A stretch of 64,000 nt of DNA. Origin: a virus. The stretch is taken from the IMG/VR virus record IMGVR_UViG_3300009509_001033, positions 1 through 64,000 of that record. One strand, 5' to 3'. Both the position numbers and the translations under genes were made by a program. The notes beneath the pieces are model-generated. The model was not told where the DNA came from. It saw only the letters and a program-made list of their open reading frames with translations, and searched no databases. Position 1 is the stretch's first letter. Each line of letters opens with the position of its first letter. Of the stretch, positions 1 to 7,983 are shown piece by piece.

Positions 1-198
1 GGAATTATTACGTTTTCAAAAAAGTGACTTTGGGGCAGAAAAAAATTTCCCCAGAAAATATTTGAACCCCAAACCACTTTTCCTTTTTGCCTTTTGTATG
101 GTATGGGGAGTTTTTTTCTATTTTAATCAAAAAAAGGCAAAAAATGACCCCTATCCCATCTAAACTGTCCAAAATTAAAAAATTTAAGGGTTAATGAG
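1..198. other. Non-coding leader with nested inverted repeats
   Basis: No convincing gene lies here. Two inverted repeats are visible. Exact 12-base arms occur at 84-95 (TTTTTGCCTTTT) and 132-143. Imperfect 15-16-base arms occur at 20-35 and 67-81 (the right arm reads CCCCAAACCACTTTT), with a smaller GGGG/CCCC hairpin inside. The region may hold a terminator for a gene to the left and the 5' leader of the gene at 199. I found no clear -35/-10 pair. Confidence 0.5.
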
Positions 199-1200
199 AT
201 GAAATTAACAAATTTTATAGTAGAACAAAAAATGGCACTTGAGATGGAGGATGGTATCGTCACTGCATGGAATACCAAGGCACCCTATTGGCCAAGGGCT
301 ATGACCATATCAAGAGAGGTGCCTGATAATGTGGTAACCTACTTAAAGCAGCAAGGGGTACAAGGAAAGAGAGCAAAGAAAGTTGCACGAAAGAATGTGA
401 AGATCACCAAGCAGTGGGCTAGGTATGGTGGTGTAGACAATACACCTAAGACTGACATACTCATAGGTGCCTACAGGATAAGCCTTAAGACAGGTCCACG
501 TAGTAGGCTTATGAGTGGTGGTAAGGGAGAGAGTGCAGCTACCTTCTATAACATACTAGATAGAGTGGACCTTAAGGACTCTGAGTTAATTGACACCATC
601 TCTGGGATGTTGGATCAATGGGAGAAGAAGATAGTAGGCTCTGCCCCATTGAGCAAGGAGAAGAGGAAGAACACTCTGTTGAAGCAAGCAGACCAGATGC
701 ACAGGGACATGACAGGCATCCTTGATAATTTCTTCTCCACCAACAAGGACTTCCGTAATGCCTTTGCTAGAGAAGCAATGACAGGGGAGATCAAGTTCGG
801 TAAAGGGTCTCCTGGACAGGCTGAATATATACTAAAGGTGCTAGATCCCTTCTCAGGCAAGAAAAATGCCTTCAATTCCTGCTCTGACAGTGCATATATA
901 GCTAATATAGCCAAGCAAATGAACCTCAGAGTGGAATGGAAGAGCACCAAGACCAAGGGAGAGTACCGTTATTGGTCCGTTTTGAGCCTTGCACTTGATA
1001 AAATGAACGAAGAATTTGCTAAATATGAAGGGCAACAGCTTAATGAAGGCATTATATCGGCAATTTTAACCAAGTTAAAGGTATTTTTAGGCAATATTAT
1101 CGGTAAAATCAAGCAATATATAAGGAAAGGTATTGAATATGTCATAGAGTTCCTTGATATATCCCCTGATATTACCGTAAATAATGAAATAATATTCTAA
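199..1200 (+). CDS. Phage protein, possible PD-(D/E)XK-like nuclease fold
   Basis: A 333-aa protein of unknown function. Around residues 83-110 it has a Thr-Asp, a short hydrophobic strand, an Ile-Ser-Leu-Lys and then a Ser-Arg-Leu-Met-Ser-Gly-Gly-Lys-Gly-Glu stretch. This spacing resembles the D...xxK core of PD-(D/E)XK nucleases, but that is only a pattern match. The middle is basic and helical. The last 50 residues form amphipathic, hydrophobic helices (Ile/Leu/Lys-rich) that could bind membrane or another protein. The ATG is preceded by AAGGG about 9 bases upstream. A promoter follows the gene, so it is not part of the downstream operon. It could be a structural or injected protein. Confidence 0.6.
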   Translation: MKLTNFIVEQKMALEMEDGIVTAWNTKAPYWPRAMTISREVPDNVVTYLKQQGVQGKRAKKVARKNVKITKQWARYGGVDNTPKTDILIGAYRISLKTGPRSRLMSGGKGESAATFYNILDRVDLKDSELIDTISGMLDQWEKKIVGSAPLSKEKRKNTLLKQADQMHRDMTGILDNFFSTNKDFRNAFAREAMTGEIKFGKGSPGQAEYILKVLDPFSGKKNAFNSCSDSAYIANIAKQMNLRVEWKSTKTKGEYRYWSVLSLALDKMNEEFAKYEGQQLNEGIISAILTKLKVFLGNIIGKIKQYIRKGIEYVIEFLDISPDITVNNEIIF

Positions 1201-1236
1201 AACATGTTATACAAAGCTGTTGTAACATGTTATAAT
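1201..1236 (+). promoter_or_regulatory. Promoter with twin palindromic operator-like repeats
   Basis: A perfect -10 box TATAAT (1231-1236) lies 17 bases after a TATACA -35 (1208-1213, 4 of 6 consensus bases). The 10-base sequence AACATGTTAT occurs twice, at 1201-1210 and 1224-1233. Each copy contains the 8-base palindrome AACATGTT. One copy overlaps the -35 and the other the -10. This looks like a sigma70 promoter with a repressor or activator site, placed to drive the long plus-strand operon from 1253. The regulator is unknown. Confidence 0.6.
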
Positions 1237-1252
1237 AGGGAGTGGATTGATT

Positions 1253-2461
1253 ATGGATACTGCAATTGTATTAGGATATGATGGATATATAGGACATGCC
1301 CTCACACTAAGGCTATTAGCAAAGGGATATAAGGTAATTGGTATAGACAACTATACCAGACGAAAAGCTGTTGATGAAATGGGAAGCATCTCAGCAATCC
1401 CTATACTAAGCCCTACAGAGAGATCAGCACACCTTCAAAAACTAGGAGAGTTCATTCCTTTCTATATACACCTACACCTAGACTACGAATCATTAAAAAA
1501 TATTTTTACCATTCATAAACCCTCAGTAATAGTGAATCTAGCACAACAACCTTCAGCACCTTATTCACAGATATCAGTGGACCATGCTGTACACTCAGCA
1601 ATCAATAATATAGCATCTACCATTAACGTGCTATGGGCTATGAAAGATCATGCTCCAGATGCACAGCTTGTACAGATCGGCACCATGGGTGAATATAATC
1701 CTGCTATAGGGGTTCCCATACCAGAAGGCACCTGTGATCTGGCTCTAGTAGACCCTGGAGCAGAAAATAAGGTGGGGGAGAAAGAGTCTGATAAGGTGAT
1801 TAATAAACATGTTCTGAAGAACGTGATTTTTCCTAGGTCTGGAGGGTCTTTTTACCACACCTCAAAAATTTCTGCAACCTATTTCATTGAATATGCTTGT
1901 CGAGTGTATAACATAAATGCTACAGATATTATGCAAGGAGTGGTTTATGGAAATTATACCCCAGAGATCCTTGATACTGGCTTACATACACGTTGTGATA
2001 GTGATGAAGCATTCGGTACAGTGGTAAACAGATTTATCGTTCAAACTGCTATAGAACATCCATTGACTATCTATGGTGAAGGAGAGCATAAGAGAGGATT
2101 CTTAGCTTTGAATGATAGTGTACAGTGTCTTATGCTTGCTATAGAGAATAGTGATTATAGTGGCTATAGGGTATGGAATCAACTTGATACTGTACATAGT
2201 ATGAATGAGGTAGCTGATATGATTATACGTGCTGCATGTGAGAAGGGGTATTTCCCTATAAAGAAATTTATAGAGTCTCCCAGAGTAGAGGTTACATCAG
2301 ACTTCTATTATAATCCTGTTGTGGAGAAATTGAAGAAATTAGGTTTCTCTCCTACTAGGTCTATATATGATGAAGCTCTATTTACTTTTGATCATATTGA
2401 TAGGGCTAATGTGGGGCAACTGTTAAAAGTGGTTATGCCGAAAATATTGTGGAGGTCTTGA
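1253..2461 (+). CDS. sqd1-like: UDP-sulfoquinovose synthase-like NAD-dependent sugar enzyme
   Basis: An extended short-chain dehydrogenase closely resembling SQD1, which makes UDP-sulfoquinovose from UDP-glucose and sulfite. Visible features: GYDGYIG NAD loop (8-14), DNYTRR (32-37), GTMGEY with catalytic Thr144 (143-148), YHTSK with Tyr201 and Lys205, ATDIMQGVVYG (223-233), and the downstream HPLTIYGEG and RGFLALNDSVQC blocks, all of which have close SQD1 counterparts. At 402 aa it matches the mature SQD1 length. I prefer ATG 1253 to the in-frame TTG at 1247 because AGGGAG (1237-1242) is better spaced from it. It is first in the operon that also carries APS kinase and sulfotransferases. The exact sugar product is not proved. 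Confidence 0.85.
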   Translation: MDTAIVLGYDGYIGHALTLRLLAKGYKVIGIDNYTRRKAVDEMGSISAIPILSPTERSAHLQKLGEFIPFYIHLHLDYESLKNIFTIHKPSVIVNLAQQPSAPYSQISVDHAVHSAINNIASTINVLWAMKDHAPDAQLVQIGTMGEYNPAIGVPIPEGTCDLALVDPGAENKVGEKESDKVINKHVLKNVIFPRSGGSFYHTSKISATYFIEYACRVYNINATDIMQGVVYGNYTPEILDTGLHTRCDSDEAFGTVVNRFIVQTAIEHPLTIYGEGEHKRGFLALNDSVQCLMLAIENSDYSGYRVWNQLDTVHSMNEVADMIIRAACEKGYFPIKKFIESPRVEVTSDFYYNPVVEKLKKLGFSPTRSIYDEALFTFDHIDRANVGQLLKVVMPKILWRS

Positions 2462-2462
2462 T

Positions 2463-2999
2463 ATGGCTGAGAGAAGACTGTGGGCATTGGGGTTAGATAG
2501 GAAAGGAAGGAAACCCCTGCATACACTTGTTGAGAAGAAATACTATCAAGAAGGTCTGAACGGATATTATGAAAATGGGTTCTGGATCTGGACTCCTGGT
2601 AAGGTGAACTATCATGTATATATAAAATCCAATTTCTGGAAAAGGCTTAAAGAAATATACTTTGAGTCAGTAAATGAAATATGTGAAGGGTGTGGATCAG
2701 TGGCAAAGCAACTTCACCATATAACATATGATAATCTTGGAATGGAGCAGTGGAATGATTTAAAGGCTCTTTGTCTTGATTGTCATTATGAAGCCCATGG
2801 TGGTGTGATAGATATTGACTCCTATGAGCTAGGAGATTATGATGCCAATGAATATGGAAGGATTAATGATGCCAGATTGAAGCTTTGGAAACAGGAACGA
2901 TTAGATGAATTAAAGGCAGCAGAGAATAAACGGTTACTTGATAAACTGATCAGAAAATATGTTGAATTTGAAAACGATATCAATATAAAAAAAGGATAA
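2463..2999 (+). CDS. HNH endonuclease-like protein
   Basis: A 178-aa protein with a central HNH-type zinc module: Cys-Glu-Gly-Cys at about residue 77, a His-His pair (QLHHITYDN), and Cys-Leu-Asp-Cys-His at about 111-115. This is the beta-beta-alpha-metal pattern of HNH nucleases. The C-terminal third is a charged helix. The start follows one base after the stop of the SQD1-like gene. Free-standing HNH proteins in T4-like phages are often homing endonucleases, but no intron or split target is seen beside it. It could also be a packaging or recombination nuclease. Confidence 0.7.
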   Translation: MAERRLWALGLDRKGRKPLHTLVEKKYYQEGLNGYYENGFWIWTPGKVNYHVYIKSNFWKRLKEIYFESVNEICEGCGSVAKQLHHITYDNLGMEQWNDLKALCLDCHYEAHGGVIDIDSYELGDYDANEYGRINDARLKLWKQERLDELKAAENKRLLDKLIRKYVEFENDINIKKG

Positions 3000-3002
3000 C
3001 AT

Positions 3003-3146
3003 ATGTTTGGAGATATGGTATTATATGTCAAGTTAAAATGGAGACAATTCTGGTGTATCCATAATTATAAATATGATCCTATCGGCAGTGATGTCTGTAG
3101 AACCATATTAATGGAATGTGTTAAATGTGAAAGGATAAAGTCATGA
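3003..3146 (+). CDS. Small CxxC protein (47 aa)
   Basis: A 47-residue protein with a WCIHNYKY segment followed by DVC and ECVKCERIKS, giving a Cys/His zinc-ribbon-like pattern. Its stop overlaps the next ATG as ATGA. Length, spacing and motif argue that it is real despite its size. Function unknown. Confidence 0.65.
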   Translation: MFGDMVLYVKLKWRQFWCIHNYKYDPIGSDVCRTILMECVKCERIKS

Positions 3147-3415
3147 CAGATTGTTACTGCTTTCCACCACACAATTATACATGTCATAACTGCTATGAAG
3201 CAGAGACCAACAGGCAGAAAGTACATAAACGTAAAAAGGGCATATACTGGTGTGATCACTGTGATGCTGCACTTGTAGGGGATTGGGAAAAATGCCCTAC
3301 GTGTGGAAAGAGGTCTGGGGTGAGAAGGATCAAAGAAGGAAAGAGGAAAGGTGGGAAACTGCCAGTAGAGATTGCTTCTCTCAAAAAGGCAATATTACTA
3401 AAACTGTTGAGGTAA
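3143..3415 (+). CDS. Zinc-ribbon protein, unknown function
   Basis: A 90-aa basic protein with CHNC near the N terminus and a CDHC...CPTC ribbon at about residues 37-55, followed by a Lys/Arg/Gly-rich tail. It overlaps the small Cys protein upstream by 4 bases, so the two are probably translationally coupled. It probably binds zinc and possibly nucleic acid. No specific family recognised. Confidence 0.7.
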   Translation: MTDCYCFPPHNYTCHNCYEAETNRQKVHKRKKGIYWCDHCDAALVGDWEKCPTCGKRSGVRRIKEGKRKGGKLPVEIASLKKAILLKLLR

Positions 3416-3419
3416 TAAT

Positions 3420-3641
3420 ATGGAGACAAGAGACCTTATAAAAATGCTTCTTGATGAAGATGCCTATGTACAGGACATTGCAGTTGAGATGAATACAGAT
3501 GGATTTGTATTCCTGTCTGCAAAATTTGTCTTTGTCCCTAATAAGGTGGGCATACCCAAAGTGGTATTAATGGGCAAGGAGCAGCATGATAAAATAAAGG
3601 ACATAATAGAACCTTTAGAAGATGAGCTATTTGAGATATGA
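3420..3641 (+). CDS. Hypothetical acidic protein (73 aa)
   Basis: An acidic 73-residue protein with alternating hydrophobic strands in the middle (FVFLSAKFVFVPNK) and acidic helices at both ends. It starts 5 bases after the previous stop and overlaps the next gene by 4 bases (ATGA). No family recognised. Confidence 0.6.
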   Translation: METRDLIKMLLDEDAYVQDIAVEMNTDGFVFLSAKFVFVPNKVGIPKVVLMGKEQHDKIKDIIEPLEDELFEI

Positions 3642-3826
3642 AACGAGTAAACAGGCTTGAGAAGCACAAACGAATGAAATGCTTTATTGACTTCAAGAGA
3701 AGGTATGGTCTATATCAAAGGTGGATACCTGCCAATGGTGATTGCTGGCAATATAGGCAAATTGATTTTAACTTCAAATATAGATATGAACATGAATTTA
3801 CGATACCCCAGATATGGGCTAAATGA
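3638..3826 (+). CDS. Hypothetical basic aromatic protein (62 aa)
   Basis: A 62-residue protein rich in Arg, Lys, Tyr and Trp. It starts on the ATGA overlap with its upstream neighbour and its stop lies just before the glycosyltransferase start. No motif recognised. It is supported mainly by its position in a gapless operon. Confidence 0.55.
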   Translation: MKRVNRLEKHKRMKCFIDFKRRYGLYQRWIPANGDCWQYRQIDFNFKYRYEHEFTIPQIWAK

Positions 3827-3843
3827 AAATATGGAGAGATAGA

Positions 3844-6207
3844 ATGGCAATTGACGTACAGACAACTAGAATGAGAAGAGGTAGCACTGTATGGTTACCA
3901 CCTGATAAGCTGAAGGAAGCACAACAACAAGAAGAAGACAAGATACCTAGATTCACCATAATCATACCAACACTAAACAATTATGATGATGTCTGTATTG
4001 CCTTTAATAGTGTATATTCACAGCTAGGTAAACATGACAATATAGTAGTAGCTGATCAGGGGTCAACTGATGGAACTCAACCGGATACCTTTGCTGCTGA
4101 TCCCAGAATTGTATATGTGAAATATCCCAAAGCCAAGAAGCTGGAGATAATCAACTTTGCTATAGTGAATGTGGTGCAGACCAGATATGTCTTGTTATTG
4201 GACTCAAAAAGCTTTTTACAAAAGGGTGTATTAAATAAGCTTAGAGATTCACTAGGCAAGAAACCAGTATCTACCCTCATTATGTTTAAGAATGTTGGAA
4301 TCCAAAGGGGGCAGATAGGGCAAATTGTTGACTATCCCAGAGTGAAACCATCTCCCCCACCTACTACAACTACTGCAATAACACCAACTTCTAAATTAAT
4401 GCCATCGGTATATTCGTTTTCAGGATATGTATTTCAGAAGATAGATGCTATTAGAGCAGGTCTTTTTATAATCAATAATGACTTCTATGCACCTGCAATC
4501 TTCATGGAGAAAATGAAGAGACTAGGATGTAGCATTTCATATAGAGATGAATTTGTTGTTAATACCGTATATACCGATATTAAAGCAGAGGAATGGACAG
4601 AGGACCATAAGCAGGTTTTTGAAACTATAGTTGATAAGTCTTATTCGGGATATAAGGTCAATGGAATGGACCCTATTTCAATTATCATTATAGATAAGCA
4701 ATCTGAGGTAGAGGGGTTAATCAATCAGGTCAAAGTTCCTAATGATGAGATCAGGATGATAAACACATTGGCCACAGGAACCATTATTAAGAAATTTGAT
4801 GATGAAGTGAAGGAATGTAAGCATGATAAAATAATGGTTGTAAAGGGCAGAAACCCAGAGCCTATATATGACCCTATTACTAATTTGAGAATATTGTTTG
4901 ACAGGAACAGGGTATTGACCTCCGGTGTTGAGAGAGGAATCAACTGTACTATATTCTCCAAGCATCTATATAGAAAGCCTTCATCCAGAATGGATGAACC
5001 AAGTATTGAAAAGTTAATTAATGAAATAGCAAAAAAGGCTAGAACCTCAATTGATTTAACAGATCTTATAATTCATCCATCAAGGGTTCAGACACAGACA
5101 ATTATGAAAAGTGGTCATGCAATAGAAGAGCCTGTCCGTAACGTCCAGGCAGAAAGAAGAAGAAAAAAGCAAACTATATATGTGCCTAAAGGTAGAAAGG
5201 GAAAAGTAAAGAAAGAGATAACTAGACCACCATCAAAAACATCTGTAACAGTTGGGATACCTCAGTATTCAATGAAATGGAAACGAGTTCAGGATCTTCC
5301 TGGCATTCCAGGTATCAGAAATAGAGAACCCAAAATTCTTTTCATATGTGATGTTGAGGGATGGGCATGGCATTATAAATCAATGCAGTTAAAGAAACAT
5401 CTCAGTAACGAGTTCTCTATAGATATCATCTGGCTTATTGGTCCTGGTGCAAGGGCAATTAAGCCAAGGACATATGATTTGTATGTGACATTTGGATATT
5501 CGTATGTGGATTATCTAAAGGATGTCTCACCAAGAAAGAAGATAACAGGCATTACTGCCCATAGGCCACATTCAGTTTTATCACCACAAATGCAGAAAGC
5601 AGCAGTGGTTCATGCCAATAGCATAATGCTTTATCGTGAATTGAAAACTATGCATAGTATAGTCTATTATGTCCCTAATGGTGTTGATGAAGAAATGTTC
5701 TATCCACAAAAGCCGATACCAGATTATAGAGATAATATTGTAGTTGGTCATGTTGGAAAATTGTCTGTGATGAAGGGACAAGAGCAATTCATAAAACCTG
5801 CTATTCAGCAAGCAGGGGCAGTTCCTCTATTTCACTTCAATGATTATACTAATGCACTTCCTATTAGCAAGATGCCAGATATATATCAGGATATGGATGT
5901 CTTCATTGTTGCATCAACAGAAGATGGTACTCCGAATCCAGCATTGGAAGCAGCAGCATGTGGAAGACCAATTATCTCTAATGCAATTGGAAATATGCCT
6001 GAGTTAATAAAGAATGGATATAATGGCTTTATTGTGGAGAAGAGGATAGGGGCATATGTAGAGAAGATCAACTATCTTAGGAACAACAGACAAAAGCTTA
6101 TTGAGATGGGCAAGAATGCACGAAAGACCATTGAGGAAGAATGGACCTGGAAAATACAATCAGAGCATTGGAGAAGAATGTTCAGAGAGGTATTGGGATT
6201 GATATGA
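3844..6207 (+). CDS. Two-domain glycosyltransferase (GT2-like + GT4)
   Basis: A 787-aa fusion. Residues about 37-130 form a GT-A/family-2 nucleotide-sugar domain (FTIIIPTLNN, then DQGSTDGT), although the usual DxD is replaced by Asp-Ser-Lys at 120-122. A variable middle and a very basic linker follow. The last 290 residues are a GT-B/family-4 transferase: KILFICD, PNGVDEEMF, GKLSVMKG and the E-x7-E region in DGTPNPALEAAACG. ATG 3844 is chosen over 3823 because GGAGAG sits 5 bases upstream. A 53-base stretch is identical to the GT4 gene at 7980. It probably builds the phage-specified glycan; donor and acceptor are unknown. Confidence 0.85.
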   Translation: MAIDVQTTRMRRGSTVWLPPDKLKEAQQQEEDKIPRFTIIIPTLNNYDDVCIAFNSVYSQLGKHDNIVVADQGSTDGTQPDTFAADPRIVYVKYPKAKKLEIINFAIVNVVQTRYVLLLDSKSFLQKGVLNKLRDSLGKKPVSTLIMFKNVGIQRGQIGQIVDYPRVKPSPPPTTTTAITPTSKLMPSVYSFSGYVFQKIDAIRAGLFIINNDFYAPAIFMEKMKRLGCSISYRDEFVVNTVYTDIKAEEWTEDHKQVFETIVDKSYSGYKVNGMDPISIIIIDKQSEVEGLINQVKVPNDEIRMINTLATGTIIKKFDDEVKECKHDKIMVVKGRNPEPIYDPITNLRILFDRNRVLTSGVERGINCTIFSKHLYRKPSSRMDEPSIEKLINEIAKKARTSIDLTDLIIHPSRVQTQTIMKSGHAIEEPVRNVQAERRRKKQTIYVPKGRKGKVKKEITRPPSKTSVTVGIPQYSMKWKRVQDLPGIPGIRNREPKILFICDVEGWAWHYKSMQLKKHLSNEFSIDIIWLIGPGARAIKPRTYDLYVTFGYSYVDYLKDVSPRKKITGITAHRPHSVLSPQMQKAAVVHANSIMLYRELKTMHSIVYYVPNGVDEEMFYPQKPIPDYRDNIVVGHVGKLSVMKGQEQFIKPAIQQAGAVPLFHFNDYTNALPISKMPDIYQDMDVFIVASTEDGTPNPALEAAACGRPIISNAIGNMPELIKNGYNGFIVEKRIGAYVEKINYLRNNRQKLIEMGKNARKTIEEEWTWKIQSEHWRRMFREVLGLI
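5947..5999 (+). repeat. 53-base exact repeat shared by two GT4 genes (copy 1)
   Basis: These 53 bases are identical to 8760-8812. Both encode the same catalytic stretch (EAAACGRPIISNAIGNM) of the two GT4 domains. The flanking DNA differs, including at synonymous positions. Confidence 0.9.
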
Positions 6208-7145
6208 AAGTAGCTATATTGGGAAATACCAGATTAAACTATAGTTGGTTCGTATTGACACATAGACAGGGATTGAAGCTGAATGGTCATACCGTAATTG
6301 ATATAGACTATAAGACAACTCCACTAATGGAGATCTATAATAGGCTTGTAAGTGAGAATCCTAAATATGTCTTTACACATTTAACATTTCATTCTCATAT
6401 ACATCCACCTGATGTTATACTTAATGTCTTGAAGCAGGTGAAGAATAAGACAGGAACTAAATTTGTTCATGTATTAATGGATGCTCGACATGAACCAAGG
6501 TATAATAAAGATATCTCAGATGTCTTCCATATGGCATTTGTGAATCAAACAGAAAACCTTGAAAAATTCCAGGATTATTGGAGGATACCAGTTATCTTTG
6601 AACCATATTGCTCATTGGTGCAAGAAGAATTGGCAAACCCTGTAGGTGAATTGGCATTTGGTAATCGGCTTATTTTTCCTGGCAGTCCTATGGCACATCC
6701 ACCACGTAGGAATTTTTTACAGAGGGTACAGCAAATAATGCCGTTAGTATATTTGCAAACTCAGTCAGCAAATGATTTAAGGCATAGAACACCGGAACTG
6801 TCAATATCAGCTAAAGCTATTCTATCAGCATGTATTGGATATGATATAATGCATTATAATGAAGTAAGACCATGGCAATATCTAGGTGCTGGTGCCTGTT
6901 TGATACATAGGAAGTTTAAAGGTGAGGATGATTTAATACCAAGTGATCTCTATTTGGAATATAACTCACCAAAGGAAGTAAAAGAACAATTTACTAGAGC
7001 ATGTAATGAAGATACAATGCCGATGAGAAAGAAGGCATTTGAGTTCATGCAGAAACACCATAACAGTAAAGTTCGAATGTATAATGTAATGGAGTGTCTT
7101 GAGGAAAGACAGTTTACTACTAATTCATTTATATGGGAGTTATAA
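6204..7145 (+). CDS. CgeB-like GT-B glycosyltransferase
   Basis: A 313-aa protein with an N-terminal Rossmann-like start (MKVAILGNTRLNYSW), a central HVLMDARHEP segment, and a C-terminal half with FPGSP and RPWQYLGAGACLIHRKF. The latter matches the spore-maturation CgeB/glycosyltransferase group 1 pattern, in which a GAGAC-like loop contacts the nucleotide sugar. I place the start at ATG 6204, which overlaps the upstream stop as ATGA; longer in-frame extensions run into the previous gene. It sits between two GT4 proteins, so a role in the same glycan pathway is likely. Confidence 0.7.
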   Translation: MKVAILGNTRLNYSWFVLTHRQGLKLNGHTVIDIDYKTTPLMEIYNRLVSENPKYVFTHLTFHSHIHPPDVILNVLKQVKNKTGTKFVHVLMDARHEPRYNKDISDVFHMAFVNQTENLEKFQDYWRIPVIFEPYCSLVQEELANPVGELAFGNRLIFPGSPMAHPPRRNFLQRVQQIMPLVYLQTQSANDLRHRTPELSISAKAILSACIGYDIMHYNEVRPWQYLGAGACLIHRKFKGEDDLIPSDLYLEYNSPKEVKEQFTRACNEDTMPMRKKAFEFMQKHHNSKVRMYNVMECLEERQFTTNSFIWEL

Positions 7146-7363
7146 TGGCAAAGAAAATAATAGTATGTGAGGGCAAGAAAGTAAAACTAAAGCATCTAAA
7201 GAAAGGTCTCATTTTCAGTCTTCTTGAAAACCAGGAGTTCATAGGTAATTTTGAAGTAGCAGAGGAAATGGATGCTACAGGAACAGTAAAGGCAAGAATT
7301 GTCACTCCTAGTATAGGTGAGAAGTGGATAGAGACTAAGTTTACAGAGGATGATTTGCAATGA
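7145..7363 (+). CDS. Hypothetical protein (72 aa)
   Basis: A 72-aa, beta-rich and Lys-rich protein. ATG 7145 shares one base with the upstream stop and is preceded by GGGAG, so I prefer it to the in-frame ATG at 7133. It overlaps the downstream methyltransferase by 4 bases. Function unknown. Confidence 0.6.
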   Translation: MAKKIIVCEGKKVKLKHLKKGLIFSLLENQEFIGNFEVAEEMDATGTVKARIVTPSIGEKWIETKFTEDDLQ

Positions 7364-7983
7364 AAAATTATGTGAAGAACCAAATCGAAATTACAAATAA
7401 GAATATGAAGGACAAGTATTTCTATCTTCATAAACAAAGACATGATGAATATGCAAACTGGCTTAAACCTCATGTTAAAAAGGATATGAAGGTTCTGGAT
7501 ATAGGTTGTAGAGATGGTAGCTTTCTTGAATCTCTAAGAAACATAACTGGAGTATGGCAATTGTGGGGAATAGAGCTTAATGAGACTGCAAGCATGATTG
7601 CAGGTGATAAGGGGATAATGGTATATAATGTTGATGCTCATAATATATCATGTGAGAACTTACCGTCATGTGGTATGGAATTTTATGATCTTGTGTGTAT
7701 GACTCATTTTCTTGAACATACTCATTCTCCTATGTTGGTCCTGAAGGAAGCTTTAAGAGTATTAAAGACAGGTGGGATGCTTTTGATTGAAGTGCCACTT
7801 GAACCAATGCCAGATAAGCTACCCACACAGTGGGGTCACTATTTCACTTTTCAATCACATAGTGATCTGATTAAGTTACTTAATATGGTTCGTAGGGAAG
7901 AGGGATATAATTTTGAGACTGTCAAAGAGCTAAAAGACAAGAAGAAAAATAAATGGTATAGGATGCTGATAAGGAAGAAATGA
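7360..7983 (+). CDS. Class I SAM-dependent methyltransferase
   Basis: A 207-aa Rossmann-fold methyltransferase. Motif I is VLDIGCRDGSF (45-55), the acidic motif II end is GIELN (70-74), a DLVCMTHFLEHTHSP segment corresponds to motif IV, and LKTGGMLLIEVP corresponds to motif VI. This is the Methyltransf_11/23 layout often found in glycan and lipid clusters. It overlaps both neighbours by 4 bases. Its place between glycosyltransferases suggests O-methylation of a sugar, but the substrate is inferred. Confidence 0.85.
   Translation: MKNYVKNQIEITNKNMKDKYFYLHKQRHDEYANWLKPHVKKDMKVLDIGCRDGSFLESLRNITGVWQLWGIELNETASMIAGDKGIMVYNVDAHNISCENLPSCGMEFYDLVCMTHFLEHTHSPMLVLKEALRVLKTGGMLLIEVPLEPMPDKLPTQWGHYFTFQSHSDLIKLLNMVRREEGYNFETVKELKDKKKNKWYRMLIRKK

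Noticed and set aside
1253-2461. SQD1-like gene as a photosynthesis-related helper gene of a cyanophage
   Set aside because: No photosystem, plastocyanin or other cyanophage helper genes are seen. The sulfotransferase context explains it better.
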